In this document: positions 1 to 12,319 of the stretch, in pieces
Layout: each line of letters opens with the position of its first letter
Position numbering within the stretch: the first letter of the stretch is position 1
NCBI RefSeq assembly: GCF_000143415.4
Contig: NW_003314301.1
Span: forward strand, 166,097-230,096
Direction: 5' to 3'
From: Selaginella moellendorffii
Taxonomy: Eukaryota; Streptophyta; Lycopodiopsida; Selaginellales; Selaginellaceae
Length of the DNA: 64,000 bases
Translations under genes and position numbers: made by a program
Notes under the pieces: model-generated
What the model was told of the DNA's origin: nothing
Seen by the model: only the letters and a program-made list of their open reading frames with translations
Database searches by the model: none

Positions 1-560
1 GGGGGCTATTGGGGGGTTCCAAATATATAGTAGGGATAGTGGGTAGGTCGGGCATGGCCGACCAACTTGAGGTATAATCTAGCTCCCACTTGCATGCCTG
101 TCCTTGTTCTACATCTGGCTTGGGTCTAAGCCCAAGTTCCATTCCATGCTACCTAGTGGAGTACCCATGTCTTTACGTTAGGCCATAGGTATGCTAAAAT
201 AGCGCGATAGATATCACATGTCACATGCCATGTGTCCAAAGGACAGTGGTGTGGAACCCAAGTTTCAGGGCCTTGGGCCACTGAACGAAGGAACGGTGCC
301 AAACTCCCAAGCATGGAGCCAAGGAGTGATGGAATTAGATTATGGAGCAACTCTTAAGCATACAACCTAAGGAGCGAAGGGATAAGAGCTCAAAGCGACT
401 TGGAACAGTTCTAGAGCAACTAGCATCCCATTGCCAGAACTAGCACGCAAAACAGCCAAACGAAGTCTAATGTGGCACAAAGAGGGTTTAGGTTCTGCTT
501 TGTGGTGTTATCCTATGGTAAATTACCATAGGATAAAGGGTAAAAACCACGTGTGCTACA
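1..560 (+). repeat. Family A 5' LTR, partial
   Basis: This is the right half of the LTR, cut by the window edge. It ends in GCTACA and is followed directly by the primer-binding site. The same sequence recurs at about 7490-8053, 12340-12898 and, inverted, at 28554-29100 and 34656-35220. Confidence 0.85.
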
Positions 561-562
561 TT

Positions 563-573
563 TGGTATTAGAG
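563..573 (+). other. Primer-binding site, family A copy 1
   Basis: TGGTATTAGAG starts two bases after the LTR end. It is a one-base variant of TGGTATCAGAG, the usual plant LTR-retrotransposon site complementary to the 3' end of initiator methionine tRNA. Copies at 12901-12911 and, inverted, 34643-34653 keep the standard form. Confidence 0.8.
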
Positions 574-1658
574 AATACGTCTCAGCGAGTATTATCCAAT
601 GAGATTGGGCAACTAGTCTCATTGCATATGCAGAGATGAAAATGATGATCCAAGTGGGTACACGTTTGGGTGCAAAGACTTCACAATTGTTTATTGGGTA
701 TGGATTTGGTTACCTTGTTGTACCTTATGATGTGAGCCTGCTCTTGGGCTCATAAGATGGATTTGAGGTGTACCATTGTTGCACAAGTTTATGCTTGGGC
801 TCGTGAGTGAGGCATATTAGCAACTCAAGGTTACACTTTGAGTTGGCAGGATTAATATTAGCTTATTGTTGGTTCCATGAGTTGTTCCATGTACCATGGG
901 TGAAAGTAAACCTTCCCTGGGTTTGCTATGAGTAGCAAATAGGCTGGTCCGTAGCTGTTTAGCATGACACTAGTGGATCCTTCCTAGGCATGATTACAAG
1001 ATCAATTAAAACTATAAGGATTAGTCTATTGGTTCAAATAGTCATTGCCGTGCTCTCTTATAAACTTTTCTTGGATTGGACTGAAGGCAGTGCAAATGCA
1101 AGTTTGAGGTTTAGTCAAAGTAGAGACTGAAAAAAGAGTCATCAGGGACAAAGGATCAAACACATAAATCATTCTCTCCTCTTGGAGAGATGATTTGCAA
1201 TGAGGTGTGGCTCATTGCTCGTATTCACATCATGCAATCAAGAGTCCTTACCTTGATGCATATTGGAAATGATGGTCTTTCAAATGGTGAGTTGTGGGAT
1301 GGATAGCGGTGAATTTTGTCTAAGTTTGCAATTGGAAGATTTGGGTTACAATGCTTAATTCTTTTCCGGGGAAACTTGCTATTGCTTCTTGAGTAGCTTG
1401 GTCTTGGATTAGTTTTGAGTTTGGTTAGAAAGAAAGTGGTATGAGCTTGTCTGTGTTGTGAACAAAAGTTAGTGGTATTAGGTGTTATAAATCTCTATTG
1501 GTGAGGTGTAGCATTTATGTTATATTTTATTGAATCGAGTTAGCACTTGATAGTCATATAAACCTTTGAGTAATGACATGGGCACTGCTCATGGTGCTAC
1601 TCAATTGATGATTAAATCATTGTGATATTTATATCATATCCATGTGATAATGAGTAAT

Positions 1659-3332
1659 TGTAAGTGACTAATTTTTCCATTCTACTTTAGCCACTTAACC
1701 ACACCTTCGACCACTTGGAGGAGTCTCACTCACGACCTCCATAAGTCCTATTTTGGACTTGGGCTTGCTAGCCCTGAGAATAGCATCGCCGGCACTCAAC
1801 CTTTGCACTTGATCCAAGTGCTCCACGTGTCCGATCCCATGACCAACACTCAAAGGTACCACCGACATAGCAGCTTGTTACGCTAAGGCCATGCCCAATC
1901 ACCTTTGGCGCACTAGTGGTCCAATACCACTTGCATCACAGTCCTACCTCTCCAAGACTGGGCCAACCATCCATGAGTGGTCATCACAGATCCACTCCTT
2001 AGCATCCTTCGGATACCCACCGACAAGGAGAATAGCCTTCCCCAATATCCCTCTTTCAATCCCAACCAAGTCCCGTCCTACCCATGGCCATGTTCACCAA
2101 CACTACCACTGGGTCAAGGCCCACAGGCCCGACCACTAAGTCCCAATGCCCTCTGGGACTTCCTTACCATGTGACTATGTCCTTAGTCACTATGCCAAAC
2201 GTCTGCTCCTCTTTCTTTCCACAGTCTGGGACTTTAGGGCAACATTTCGGAACACCATGGCATTACACGAGCCACCTGGGTACTCTCCCTGCCTTCCGCC
2301 CTTAGGTGCTCTAGCCATGGGCTTAGAGCGAGGTTCCGTTGAGCCACACCTGGTATCCAAGTAGGTAGTGCCACCCACACTTGGACTGGGAGCATCGGCC
2401 AGTCGATCTCCCGGGGGAACTAGAGCCGGCTCTTGAACACTTCCCTGCTTGTCAGTCCGTGTTCACTCTAGTCTTGGACTTCCCAGTGGGCAGCTCATCA
2501 CCCAACACTGGGTATAGCCTTCCTGGGCCAAACTAGCTCCACTGCAGTCCTCCCCCTTACTATACTTTTGGAGCTCACCAAACCCCCCAGGGTCTGGGAA
2601 ACAAATGCTTTGGGCTTTCACCCTCTCAGACTCGAACTCGAACTCGGACTCGGACTCAAACTCAGACTCGGACTTGGGCTCGGGCTTGGTCTCGGCCTTG
2701 GCCTCAGTCTCGGTCTCGGTCCCGACCTCGGTCTCGGTCTCGGTCTCGGTCCCGGTCTCGGTCTCGACCTTAGACTCCATCTCGGGTCCTTCTCGGACTT
2801 CATCTCGGACTCCATCTCGGTCCATCTCGGACTCCATCTCGGGTCCATCTCGGACTCCGTCTCGGTCCATCTCAGACTCCATCTCGGGTCCATCTCGGAC
2901 TTCATCTCGAACTCCATCTCGGGTCCATCTCGGACTCCATCTCGGACTCCATCTCGGACTCCGTCTCGGACTCCATCTCGGACTCCATCTCGGACTCCAT
3001 CTCAGACTCTGTCTCGGTTCATCTCGGACTCCATCTCGGACTCCATCTCAGACTCCATCTCGGGTCCATCTCGGACTCCATCTCAGATCCATCTCGGACA
3101 CTTTCACGTGTCATGTGTTGGTCCTTTTTGGGTCCCTTTTTGGAGCCTTGCTTATTGGTTGCCTCGTGCTCGCTCCTTGAGCACTTTGTTGGGAGTTCCA
3201 CTCCCACTCTCGACCTTCCAAGTCGGAGCTTTTAGTCCAAACGTGTTACGCTCATTTGGCTTTCGCTTTGGCCACTACCACGTGGCACCCTTTCCAGCTC
3301 CACTTTGGGGCCTAGGGATTTTGTGTCTCACA
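1659..3332 (+). mobile_element. Solo LTR of family B inserted in family A copy 1
   Basis: The 1674-bp block starts TGTAAGTGAC and ends TCTCACA, so it has the TG...CA ends of an LTR. It is flanked by GTAAT on both sides (1654-1658 and 3333-3337). The uninterrupted family A sequence is present inverted near 33.54-33.58 kb, which confirms the insertion point. There is no internal domain, so this is a solo LTR left by LTR-LTR recombination. Related copies start at 8881, 11774 and 40208. Confidence 0.85.
2625..3105. repeat. CTCGGA/CTCGGT tandem repeat array inside the LTR
   Basis: The block starts with units near CTCGGACTC and CTCGGT, then becomes runs of a 12-13 bp unit close to CTCGGACTCCAT. 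It keeps several frames open on both strands, giving long artificial peptides (SRTPSRTPS-type, ESEMD-type). I do not treat these as genes. The array is also present, more decayed, at about 9580-9950 and 40620-40800, so it belongs to the LTR family. Confidence 0.9.
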
Positions 3333-3337
3333 GTAAT

Positions 3338-6300
3338 GTGTTTATGAAGTTGCTTGGTTAAAAGATTATCAACCCTAAAGTGGTTGATAGTGAAGCTAGT
3401 CTACTTGCATGAAGTAGCCTTGTAGTAGCTTTGACTAGATTCTCAGCGATGGTCCATTATGCTAAGCTTAAGTTGGTTCCTTGATTCATTGAGTTTGCCC
3501 ATTAAGGTGTTAGGAAAGAGTTATAGCATTCACTTGCTATGATTTGTTGGTTGATCCGTTAACACTTGGAGTAGATTGTTGGATAGAGAAGGTGTGAGGT
3601 TGAGGCATTACCATCACTAACATTTGTGTTAGTGAAAGTGGCATTGTTATTTCAAATGATGAGGAATTTTTTTTAGACCTTGATTTTTCATGTCATTTTT
3701 CTTGTTAGTGTTTTGGCTTCACATTGGATCTTGAAGATGGTTGAAGAAGAGTGTTAGTGCAATGTGGATGTCTGAAGATATGGTTTTCGTGATTAAGCCT
3801 TGGATGTTCATTTTTGCATTTTGCGGATGTCAGTGTTAGATGTCGAAAGTATGGGCAGAAAGATGTTCAAGGCTTAAGCATACTATGTCATGAGAATTTG
3901 TGTTGAGGTGAATCTATGTGAAGTTGTTAGTCGGAGGAAGTTGGTTAAGTGTTGAAAGTTTGTATTCCTAGACTAAGAGTCATTCTTTCTTTAGGATGGA
4001 AAATTTTCCACAAATTTTCTTAAACTTTTCCAATAGCTGATCTGTTGGTCATTTTGCTCATAAACTATTCCGTTTTTGTAAGCCAATACAAACTAGTGAA
4101 GGGGTTAGAGTTGACTTTGGTTGGCTTAGACCTTAGTAGATAGTTTGTATGATGCAACTTGAAAAGGGATATTGACTTTTGGGGCTAAAGCAATTGAGTT
4201 GAATAGAGTCTGGAGTTAGTGTAGAAAAGTGGCCATTGCACTTTTCTAGAAAAGTGACCCTTGTGCCTTTCTTCTATAGCATTGTGCTAGGTGGCAAGTT
4301 GCACCTTGCATTTTGTTAAGACTCTATGAGAGTAGTGAGCTCTCACTGATCTTGACTTGGTCTTGGTGGCCCTACACCTTGGCTGAGGATAGTGATGTCC
4401 AACTTATTTGTTTGTGGTTGAGATGTTAGTACCCGTACTATAACTTTATCTATGAGGAGGTTGTGTACCGATATGAGTTCATCTTATGGTCTTCACTTTA
4501 GTTTCGGCTGAGTGTTGATCATGCATAGCTAGCCTCTTCAAAGCATGCTCAAAGCTGTTGGCTAAATGTGTTGGTGAGCTTTTTGCAGTTGAGTTGGATT
4601 CAAGTGGTCATTTAATTTGTGCTTGTGTATGAACCTTTATCTCGACCTGGGGTATTACGTTCATGTTAGACAAGTATATGACTCGATGGCATGAGTTTAG
4701 TGTTTCGGTCTCATGAAAGCAAGTTGAAGAGTGATTGTTGGTTGCTTTGTGACTAGTGGTTGCTTATAAACTTCGTCAAGGACTGTGACACTTGCTTCAC
4801 TCGATGATGATTTAGCAGTGATGGGCTTGCTTTACCGGATGGTATTGCAGAAGATCGTATCATTAGACTTACATGGGTTTTCCATGTTAGCATATTGATT
4901 TTACCTTTGTCAATGTTATTTTAGGATTGACATTGAGTTTCATTAGTCTTGATGAAAATAGTGGTGATGATTTGGCTATGGCTTTATGTTATTGACATTC
5001 ATGCATTTGCTAGTTAGTAGTTGTGTTGATGTTCAAATGAACTGAGTGGCAAGTTTGAGTTAATTATGTTCTAGACGAGATTATTTAGTAGAGGGTTGAG
5101 CTTTGGCTTTTCTTTGAAAAGTGATTCAGTCATGGACTATACTAGCCTTACAAGTGGAAGAGTTAGTGATCGATATTTAAATGTTTGAATCCTTGTTGGA
5201 TTTGAATTGAGATATATCAATCATTGATAATTCTTCTTGTGATTGTTATGAAGTGAGTTACGTCTTGCTATAGATGGATTCATGGAGGATCGTTTGGTGA
5301 TCACTTGTTGAGCATAACTTCATTATGCTTAGCTTTTGGATTAATGCAGACATGCTTTTCATTAGCTTTGGCATTATGAAGTTTAGCTTATGAATATGTT
5401 AAAGAGGATATTATGGGTTGTACCATGATTTCTTCTTTAGCATTGAAATTAATTCATGCAAGATTCATGATCGTTATGAGGCACAACTTGGCTATAGACT
5501 TCTTCGAGCTTTTAGTTCTTTGAGTTTTATGCTCATTATTCTATTTGTTAGAAGTTGTTGGGGAAGGCATTTTGGCTTGTTAGCTTTGATGTTGAAGTTA
5601 GTATTTGCATCTAGCAATCATTGGTGATGATTGACTTTCATTTAGGATAATTGATTATCCTTATCTAAGGTTTTGCTTAATTATTATTGATCTAGAATGA
5701 TTTGTTATTCTTTGGGATGGTGGATTCTTTTTTTGACGATGATTTGGCATATCTTTTTGATGGGATAATTGATAATCTTTCATGATGGTTAGTTATTCTC
5801 TTTGATGGCTTTTGGCTTTTCGCAATACCCATATGTTCTTTATGGTTTGCTTTGGATTGGTCTTTTGGGTTGAGACATCAAAATAGGATGTTGCAAACAC
5901 TTGTTTGAGCAACTCTGGTTCCTTGGTATTGTTGACTCAGATCTATTCAAATTGGCTAGTGCAATAGTTGGTAAAAATGAGTGGTTGTTGGTGTTATCGC
6001 ATTCATTCTATTTTGTTGATTGTTGCTCAAGTTAGCTTTAATAGTTTATGATATTATTTTTTTTGGGTAATACATTCGCAAGCATTTTGCTTGCCAGTCG
6101 ATGATACCTTGTGTTCTTTGTATTTTCATTTGTAAGTTGTTTGGCATAATATCTGCAATCTTTGGTAGTTAAGTTTTATCATTAAGTTTCCTTGATGATA
6201 TACTAGCTATTGACTTTTGTTGGATGGTGAATCTTATGTTTTCTAAATATGGAGATCTTGGTGGTTCCTATACTATAATACTGGTTTATCGAATGATAAC

Positions 6301-6903
6301 TTGGAATACTTTTGTGTTCTAATCTAAGATATATTCACTGATAATTAAGTCTCTAAGATATCATTGTCTCTAACTTTGATATTGTCCATTTATTGATCTT
6401 TGAGTTTGGGCTAGTATAAGCAGACTGGCTTCGACACTTCGTGTGCATAGTGCATGGGGTAGCTACTGTCGACTGGTCACATCATCTGCCTCTCTATCGA
6501 TGTTCTTTATTCTGTTAAAAGGGCGTGACCGTGTAAACAACTCTACCTGCCTATTTACAATAGTCTATCTAAACCTTACCGATGGGTTTGGTTTCTTTGC
6601 TCATGACGGTTATCTAGCTTCTCTCTCTATGTCCCTGCAGGCAGGGGCGTATCACACTTTTGTAAGTTGGGTGACACCCAGAGTAGCAAGGGTGGCTAAC
6701 TCCGTTGGTCATTTCTTTGTCGGCGACGGCCGAAAGGTGTTTGAGTTGGTAGCGTATCTGCATTAGACAAAGAGGTTACCTCCTAACTCATTTAAGTCGG
6801 TGCATTTCTCACATAGTGTGATCACCATGAACTTTTTTTAGAGTTGTTTCCTTGGTGGTGTTCTAAACTCGAGTATGCATCAACGAGGACGTCGATCTTC
6901 CCT
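3338..6903 (+). other. Non-coding internal region of family A copy 1
   Basis: No reading frame of credible length or resemblance to a retroelement protein is visible. The sequence is recognisably the reverse complement of about 29.70-33.54 kb, so it is the conserved but non-coding interior of the family. Near the right end, 6734-6780 resembles the 5' half of a tRNA. Confidence 0.7.
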
Positions 6904-6916
6904 AAGGGGGGGAGAG
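6904..6916 (+). other. Polypurine tract, family A copy 1
   Basis: An all-purine run (AAGGGGGGGAGAG) abuts the 3' LTR, which begins TGTTGTGG. This is the expected plus-strand priming site and fixes the direction of the element. The complete copy has the same tract inverted at 29687-29699. Confidence 0.8.
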
Positions 6917-8053
6917 TGTTGTGGATGTGACTTCGGGTATTGATAGTTACCTATCGGCCAGTCTTTATAGACACTCTTTCTTTACTGCCACAACGGCAGA
7001 AGGTCGGTATTGCTTGACCCTTTATCAGTCCCTTTTGTGCTAGTGGAGTTAACTAGGCATTTTGAGTGTAGTTAGACTAGATGAGCATAAAGACGGAATT
7101 CCTACGTGTTATTAGCTAAGCATACTTAGCCCGGTAAGGAATTCCCATCTCATTATGTCTTGCACTGGCTAATGACAAGAACCCTCGTGTATTGAGATTA
7201 GTCCCTTAATATCACTAGATGATAGCTTACCGTGTCTGCCAAACACCCTTGCTATCATACCCTTTGTGTTAGTCTCACTTTGGTCCCAAATGCTATTTAT
7301 GGAAAGTGCTCATTTGGCATATCTACAGAATGTAGAGATTGTCCTAAACACAATGGTGTTCTTCCCAGGTCCAAATTCGCAATCTAACGCCATTCCATAT
7401 TTCATAAATTTCAAGCTTGTCCTAGAGACTAACTCCTGATACTAAAGGAGGCTTGGGGTAAAAGCCTAAAGTATATGTTCCTCGAGGGGGGGGGGGGCTT
7501 GTGGAGGGTTCCAAATGTATAGTAGGGATAGTGGGTAGGTCGGGCATAGCCAACAAACCTAAGGCATAGTATAGCTCTTGCTTGCATGTCTGTCCTTGTT
7601 TTGTGTCCGGTTTGGGTCTAAGCCTAAGTTCCATTCCATGCTACCTGGTGGAGTACCCATGTCTTTGTATTAGGCCACCGGTATGTCGAAATAGCACCAA
7701 ACTCCATTTGGCTCTGTTTTGTGTGCTAGTTTTGGCAATGGGATGCTAGTTGCTCTAGGACTGTTCCAAGTTGCTCCAGGCTCTGTCCCTTCGCTCCTTG
7801 GGTTGTATGCTTAGGAGTTGCTTCATGGTCTGGTTCCATCACTCCTTGGCTCCATGCTTGGGAGTTTGGCACCGTTCTTTTATTCAGTAGCCCAAGGCCT
7901 TTAAACTCGGGTTTCACACCACTGTCCTTTGGACACGTGGCATGTGACATGTGGCATCTATCACGTAGCACAAAGAGGGTTTAGGTTCCACTTCGTGGTG
8001 TTACCCTATGGTAAATTACCATAGGATAAAGGGTAAAAACCACATGCACTACA
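6917..8053 (+). repeat. Family A 3' LTR
   Basis: The 1137-bp LTR runs from TGTTGTGG to GCACTACA. Its right part repeats positions 1-560. The target duplication cannot be tested because the left end lies outside the window. Confidence 0.85.
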
Positions 8054-8514
8054 ATTACACTAATTTCAATGTCTTGTAGATACTAAAGTGTCTTGTTGCT
8101 TGGGTGTTATAGCATACTAAGACAACACACAACCACATCTTGCCATCATATATATACAACTAAGCATATTGATGAGAAAGCCCATCCCAAAATTGAAGAA
8201 ATTGATAATTATTATATTGGGCTGGAGAAGTATAGAAAATAAAAATTGCTAAACATCATGAAAAATGAATCAATGGCCTAAGCTATTTTAATCTATTACT
8301 TAAATGAGTGATTAAAAGGAGTAGAGAATTGTGCAAGGGAATTGATTTAGAAGTAAAAGAAATCAAAGAGAGTTTGCGCTATATTTGTTATTGATATATT
8401 TAAACTGAATCTCTTCTCACTTGATTTATTCTCAAATGAAATAATAGAATATTGAAGTGCTTATTTCTTCTATGGTGCACTAGATTCAAAATCAATTGTA
8501 CACACACCGTGTTG

Positions 8515-8778
8515 TCATGGAAAATATTCAATAATGATGGAAATTGAAATCAATGTCTCAAAAAAGCCTTTGAATCCAGAATGTCTCCTTATTGAAATAA
8601 CATTATAGTAATGACAGAGATCATAGGAAGAAAATAAATCCATCTTTAATATTACATATATAATATATGTCCATCTAAAGATGAAGTCTCTTGTAGTGTA
8701 TTGGAAGAAAGTATAAATACCATCCTTTGCTAGTTTAGAAATGGATAACAAGTTTTTGGAAAACTTCAGAGTAAACAA
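8515..8778 (-). pseudogene. Ty1/copia polyprotein fragment
   Basis: The minus strand has an 87-codon open stretch whose beginning reads KNLLSISKLAKDG. This matches the segment after the protease of Ty1/copia polyproteins, commonly NLLSVSKL. Nothing else of the polyprotein is clear on either side, and the region 8054-8880 is AT-rich and otherwise featureless. I call it a small relic, moderately supported by this motif alone. Confidence 0.4.
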
Positions 8779-8880
8779 TATATTAATGATCTCTATGTAA
8801 TGCAGGAAGAAAGATCCTTCTAAAAGTTATTATTCTTAATGTCTCATCTTATCTATTTATTTGCTATAAAGCTAATCAAT

Positions 8881-10195
8881 TGTAAGCAACTAAATTTTTG
8901 ATTCTATTTTAGTCACTTAACCACACCTCTGACCATTTAAAAGAGTCTCACTCACAACCTCCATAAATCATATTCTGGACTTGAGGACTTACTAGTCTTG
9001 CAAATGGCATCTATACCACTAAGCCTTTGCACTTGGTCCAAGCGTTCTACGTATCTGATCCCATGATCAACACCCCAAAGATATGCTATATGACCATATC
9101 TTTGATCACTACACAAAAAGATTGCTCCTTTTCCTTTCCACAGTCTGGGACTTTGGGACAATATTTCCAAACATTGTGGCTCTATATGAACCTTATAAAT
9201 ACTCTCCCCACCTTCTGCCTTTGGGTGCCCTAGCCATGTGGCTAGAATGAGGTTCCCATGAGCCATGCTAGGTATCTAAGTAGGTAGTGCCACCCACACT
9301 TGGATTGGGAGCATTGACCATTCGATCTCCCAAGGAGCTAAAGTTGGCTTTTGAACACTTCACCAAATTACCCCACTTGTTTATCTATATTTACTTTAAC
9401 CTTGGACTCCTTAGTCATTATATCATCATCCACCATATGGGTATAGCCTTCTTTGGTCACACTAGCCTTTTCTGGTCAAACTGCCTCTATTGGAGTCTTC
9501 CCCCTACTATACTCTTAGAGCTTAGCAAACCCCCTAGGGTTTGGGAAACGATCGCTTTGGACTTTCACCCTCGAACTTGGATTTGGTCTTTGACTTGGTT
9601 TTGGACTTAGTCTCAGACTCAGTTTCAGTCTTAGTCTTGGTTTCAGTCTTAATCTCAGTCTTAGTTTCGGTCTCAGTCTCAGTCTCAGTCTCTTTCTCGG
9701 CCTCAACCTCGGAATCCATCTCAGGTCCATCTCAGACTCAACCTCGGTCCATCTCAGATCCATCTCAGATTCCATCTTGGATCCATCTCAGACTCCATCT
9801 CAGGTCCATCTCAGACTCCATCTAAGGTCTACTCAAATCCATCTCAAACTTCATTTCAACTTCCATCTCAGGTCTATTTTGGGTCTATATCAGACTCCAT
9901 TTTGAACTCCATTTTGGGTCCATCTTAGGTCCATATCAGGTTCGTTCTTGACACTTCTATATGTCACAACACTTGCCATATATCAGTCCTTCTTATGTCC
10001 CTTTTTAGAGATTCATTTACCAATTGCTTTATATTCATTCCTCAAGCACTTTGTTTAAAGTTCCATTCCCACTCTCGACTTTCTAAGTCGGAGCTTTTGG
10101 TCCAAACATGTTACATTTGTCAGACTTCCGCTTTGACCACTATTATATGGCATCCTTTCTACTCCACTTTGGGGCTTAGGGATTTGTGTCTCACA
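8881..10195 (+). repeat. Family B LTR, decayed copy
   Basis: It starts TGTAAGCAAC and ends GTGTCTCACA, and aligns by eye along its length with the solo LTR at 1659-3332, including the CTCGGA-type repeat (9580-9950, mostly decayed to CTCAGA and CTTGGA). No matching duplication flanks it. It could be a 5' LTR whose interior continues to 11773, where another family B start is seen. Confidence 0.7.
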
Positions 10196-11068
10196 ACTCC
10201 ACCACCCATAGATGAAATTTGATGTCCTTATCAAACAATAAACCATTTTATAAAGTAACTCCATTATAGATTACCATTTTTCATCTTTGGCACCCAGCTA
10301 ATATTTGTTAATGGTTCGACACCGAAAGTTCACTATGCCTTACCCATCCTCTAAAGAGTATAGTCTCTCCAATTTATAAACTCATTAAACCATTTACCTT
10401 CCCCTTTTATTTGTTTAGTTCATGCTAAACTTGTTAAAGACACCTTATCTATTTTAATTTTATTATTCATTCAAGAGTAGTCTCAGCCTCTATCAACATA
10501 ACCATCACACTCCTTTATTATTGACATCTCGAATCAATTTCTTAAATGTGTTCGACAACTTGTATTGCACCAATTATGCAAACAACTTCCCCATCTTAGG
10601 GAATTCTTTACCAAAGGGCACTATCATCTTTTCTTTTATTTCATGCCACCCTTGGTACTAAGTTCTATTTATCTATAATTCATGCTAGGGTTATCCATGG
10701 CCCTATCATTTGGCTACTTTACCGTTCCATCTCTTTTAAAATTTTTACCTTCGTCAAATTGGAGCATTTGGGAATTCATCCTTGGAAACATATTTCCTTT
10801 CTCACAATTCGTTAACATCCACCATATGGGTGTTCCTCACTTAACTTGTTATTTGGATTCTTTTTAATGATTTCTATAATCCATTATTGGCCATTAGTCT
10901 TTTGCTTCTATCCTTTATTGCACCACTCAATATAGAATCACTACCTCAATCCTTGAGGTATCCTTTTAGTTCCATAACAATGGCTCTACTTTATGAAGTC
11001 CATGAGGTGTTCACCCTTGGTAGATTAAGATGTGGAGATGAAAAAGGATTCAATATAGATTTTATGAG
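10196..11068 (+). other. Possible retroelement interior, nothing coding recognised
   Basis: This AT-rich stretch lies between a family B LTR and a gypsy reverse transcriptase fragment on the same strand. I see no primer-binding site of the usual tRNA type after 10195 and no gag or protease motif. Confidence 0.4.
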
Positions 11069-11760
11069 TTGTTTATTATGCTATTTGGGTTATACAATGC
11101 TCTAGCAATATTCAGTACAATGATGGATAGAATTTTTAAAGAATATTTAGATATATTTGTTGTATTATATATCGACAATGTTTTAGTCTTTAGTGAAATG
11201 TTGGAGGATCATTTAAAACACTTGGAGCTAGTGTTTCAAAAGTTGCATAAACATAAACTATTGGCTAAGAAAAATAAATGTGCTTTTGGACAATTGTATG
11301 TGAACTCTTTTAGGCATATAGTTGGTGGTGGCATAATTGCGTTGGATCCAAAGAAAGTGGAAGTGGTGAAGTCTTGGGAAGTCTTGACCACTATATTAGA
11401 TGTTCATTCCTTTCTCGGTTTGGTGGGATATTATTGCAAGTTTGTTTGCTATTTTGCAAATGTTGCTCTTTCATTGACTGAGTTAATAAAAGGTAATATA
11501 CTGTTTCATTGGACACTAACTTCTTAGTATGCTTTTGTATGATTGAAGGATATCTTAACTACGGTTCCTGTTCTTAGGGTCCCAAACATTAATAAACCCT
11601 TCAAAGTGTATTTTGTGATGCATTTAGCTATGCTATAGATGCCATGTTGCAGCAAGATTGTGAAAATATAATTGGTGTTATGCTAAGGCAATACAGTTGT
11701 CCCATTGCATTTTATTCCAAGAAATTAAATGAAATCCAATAAAGATGGCCAATGCACAAG
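11069..11760 (+). pseudogene. Ty3/gypsy reverse transcriptase-RNase H fragment
   Basis: The frame at 11069-11527 reads as the middle and end of a gypsy reverse transcriptase: the fingers-palm segment, the catalytic box as YIDNVLVFS, and the FLGLVGYY thumb region. From 11640 the RNase H start is readable with stops (PIAFYSKKLNEIQ), ending near 11760. The second aspartate of the catalytic pair is asparagine, which by itself would kill the enzyme. There is no start, protease or integrase. Confidence 0.85.
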
Positions 11761-11773
11761 AAATAGATGTTTG

Positions 11774-12245
11774 TGTAAGTAACTAAATTTTCCATTCTAC
11801 TTTAATCACTTAACCACACTTTTGACCACTTAAAGAAATTTCACTCACAACCTCCATAAGTTTTATTTCTAACTTAGGGACATGTTAGCCATACAAATGG
11901 CATCTATGCTGTTCAGCCTTTGCACCATGTCCAAGTGTTTCACATGTTTAATTCTATAACAAATACTCAAAGGTACCACTAATATATTAGCTCATCATGT
12001 TAAAGCTATGTCCATTTACCTTTGTCTCATAAGTAATTCAGGACCACCCATACCATAATCTTGTCTTCCAAATATTAGGCCATCCGTCCATGAGTGATCA
12101 TCCCATGACCACACTTTACCATCCTTAGGATGCTTGAAAATATGAGGAACACCCTTCTCTAACATCCTTTCTTTAGTCCTCACTAAGTCCCTTTTCGTCC
12201 CTAGTCGCGCTCACAAACACCGCCACTAAATCAAGGACTAAAGTG
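11774..12245 (+). repeat. Family B LTR, 3'-truncated
   Basis: It begins TGTAAGTAAC and follows the family B LTR for about 470 bp, then breaks off before the tandem-repeat part. The next 75 bp match nothing I recognise, and family A sequence starts near 12320. It interrupts RNase H coding sequence, so it is either a later insertion or a rearranged 3' LTR. Confidence 0.65.
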
Positions 12246-12319
12246 TAAGAAACCAAAGGGAACAATTCAATAGATAATCCATAGGGTTTAAATATAGAGG
12301 GAAAGGGCCCATGAACAAG

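Larger units (their letters stand above)
1..8053 (+). mobile_element. Non-autonomous LTR retrotransposon, family A copy 1 (left end outside window)
   Basis: The 3' part of a 5' LTR (1-560) is followed by a primer-binding site, a long non-coding internal region interrupted by a solo LTR (1659-3332), a purine tract and a complete 3' LTR (6917-8053). Boundaries come from comparison with the complete opposite-strand copy at 28554-35803. No gag, protease, reverse transcriptase or integrase is readable inside, so it must have used enzymes made elsewhere. Many CG positions of the other copy read TG or CA here (LTR start TGTTGTGG against TGTCGCGA), as expected of an older methylated copy. Confidence 0.85.

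Noticed and set aside
2463-3347. Frames of 139, 259 and 191 codons on both strands
   Set aside because: They are translations of the CTCGGA-type tandem array in an LTR; the peptides are simple repeats and are open on both strands.
6734-6780. A real tRNA gene
   Set aside because: Only a 5' half-like part is present; no acceptor pairing or T-arm is visible.
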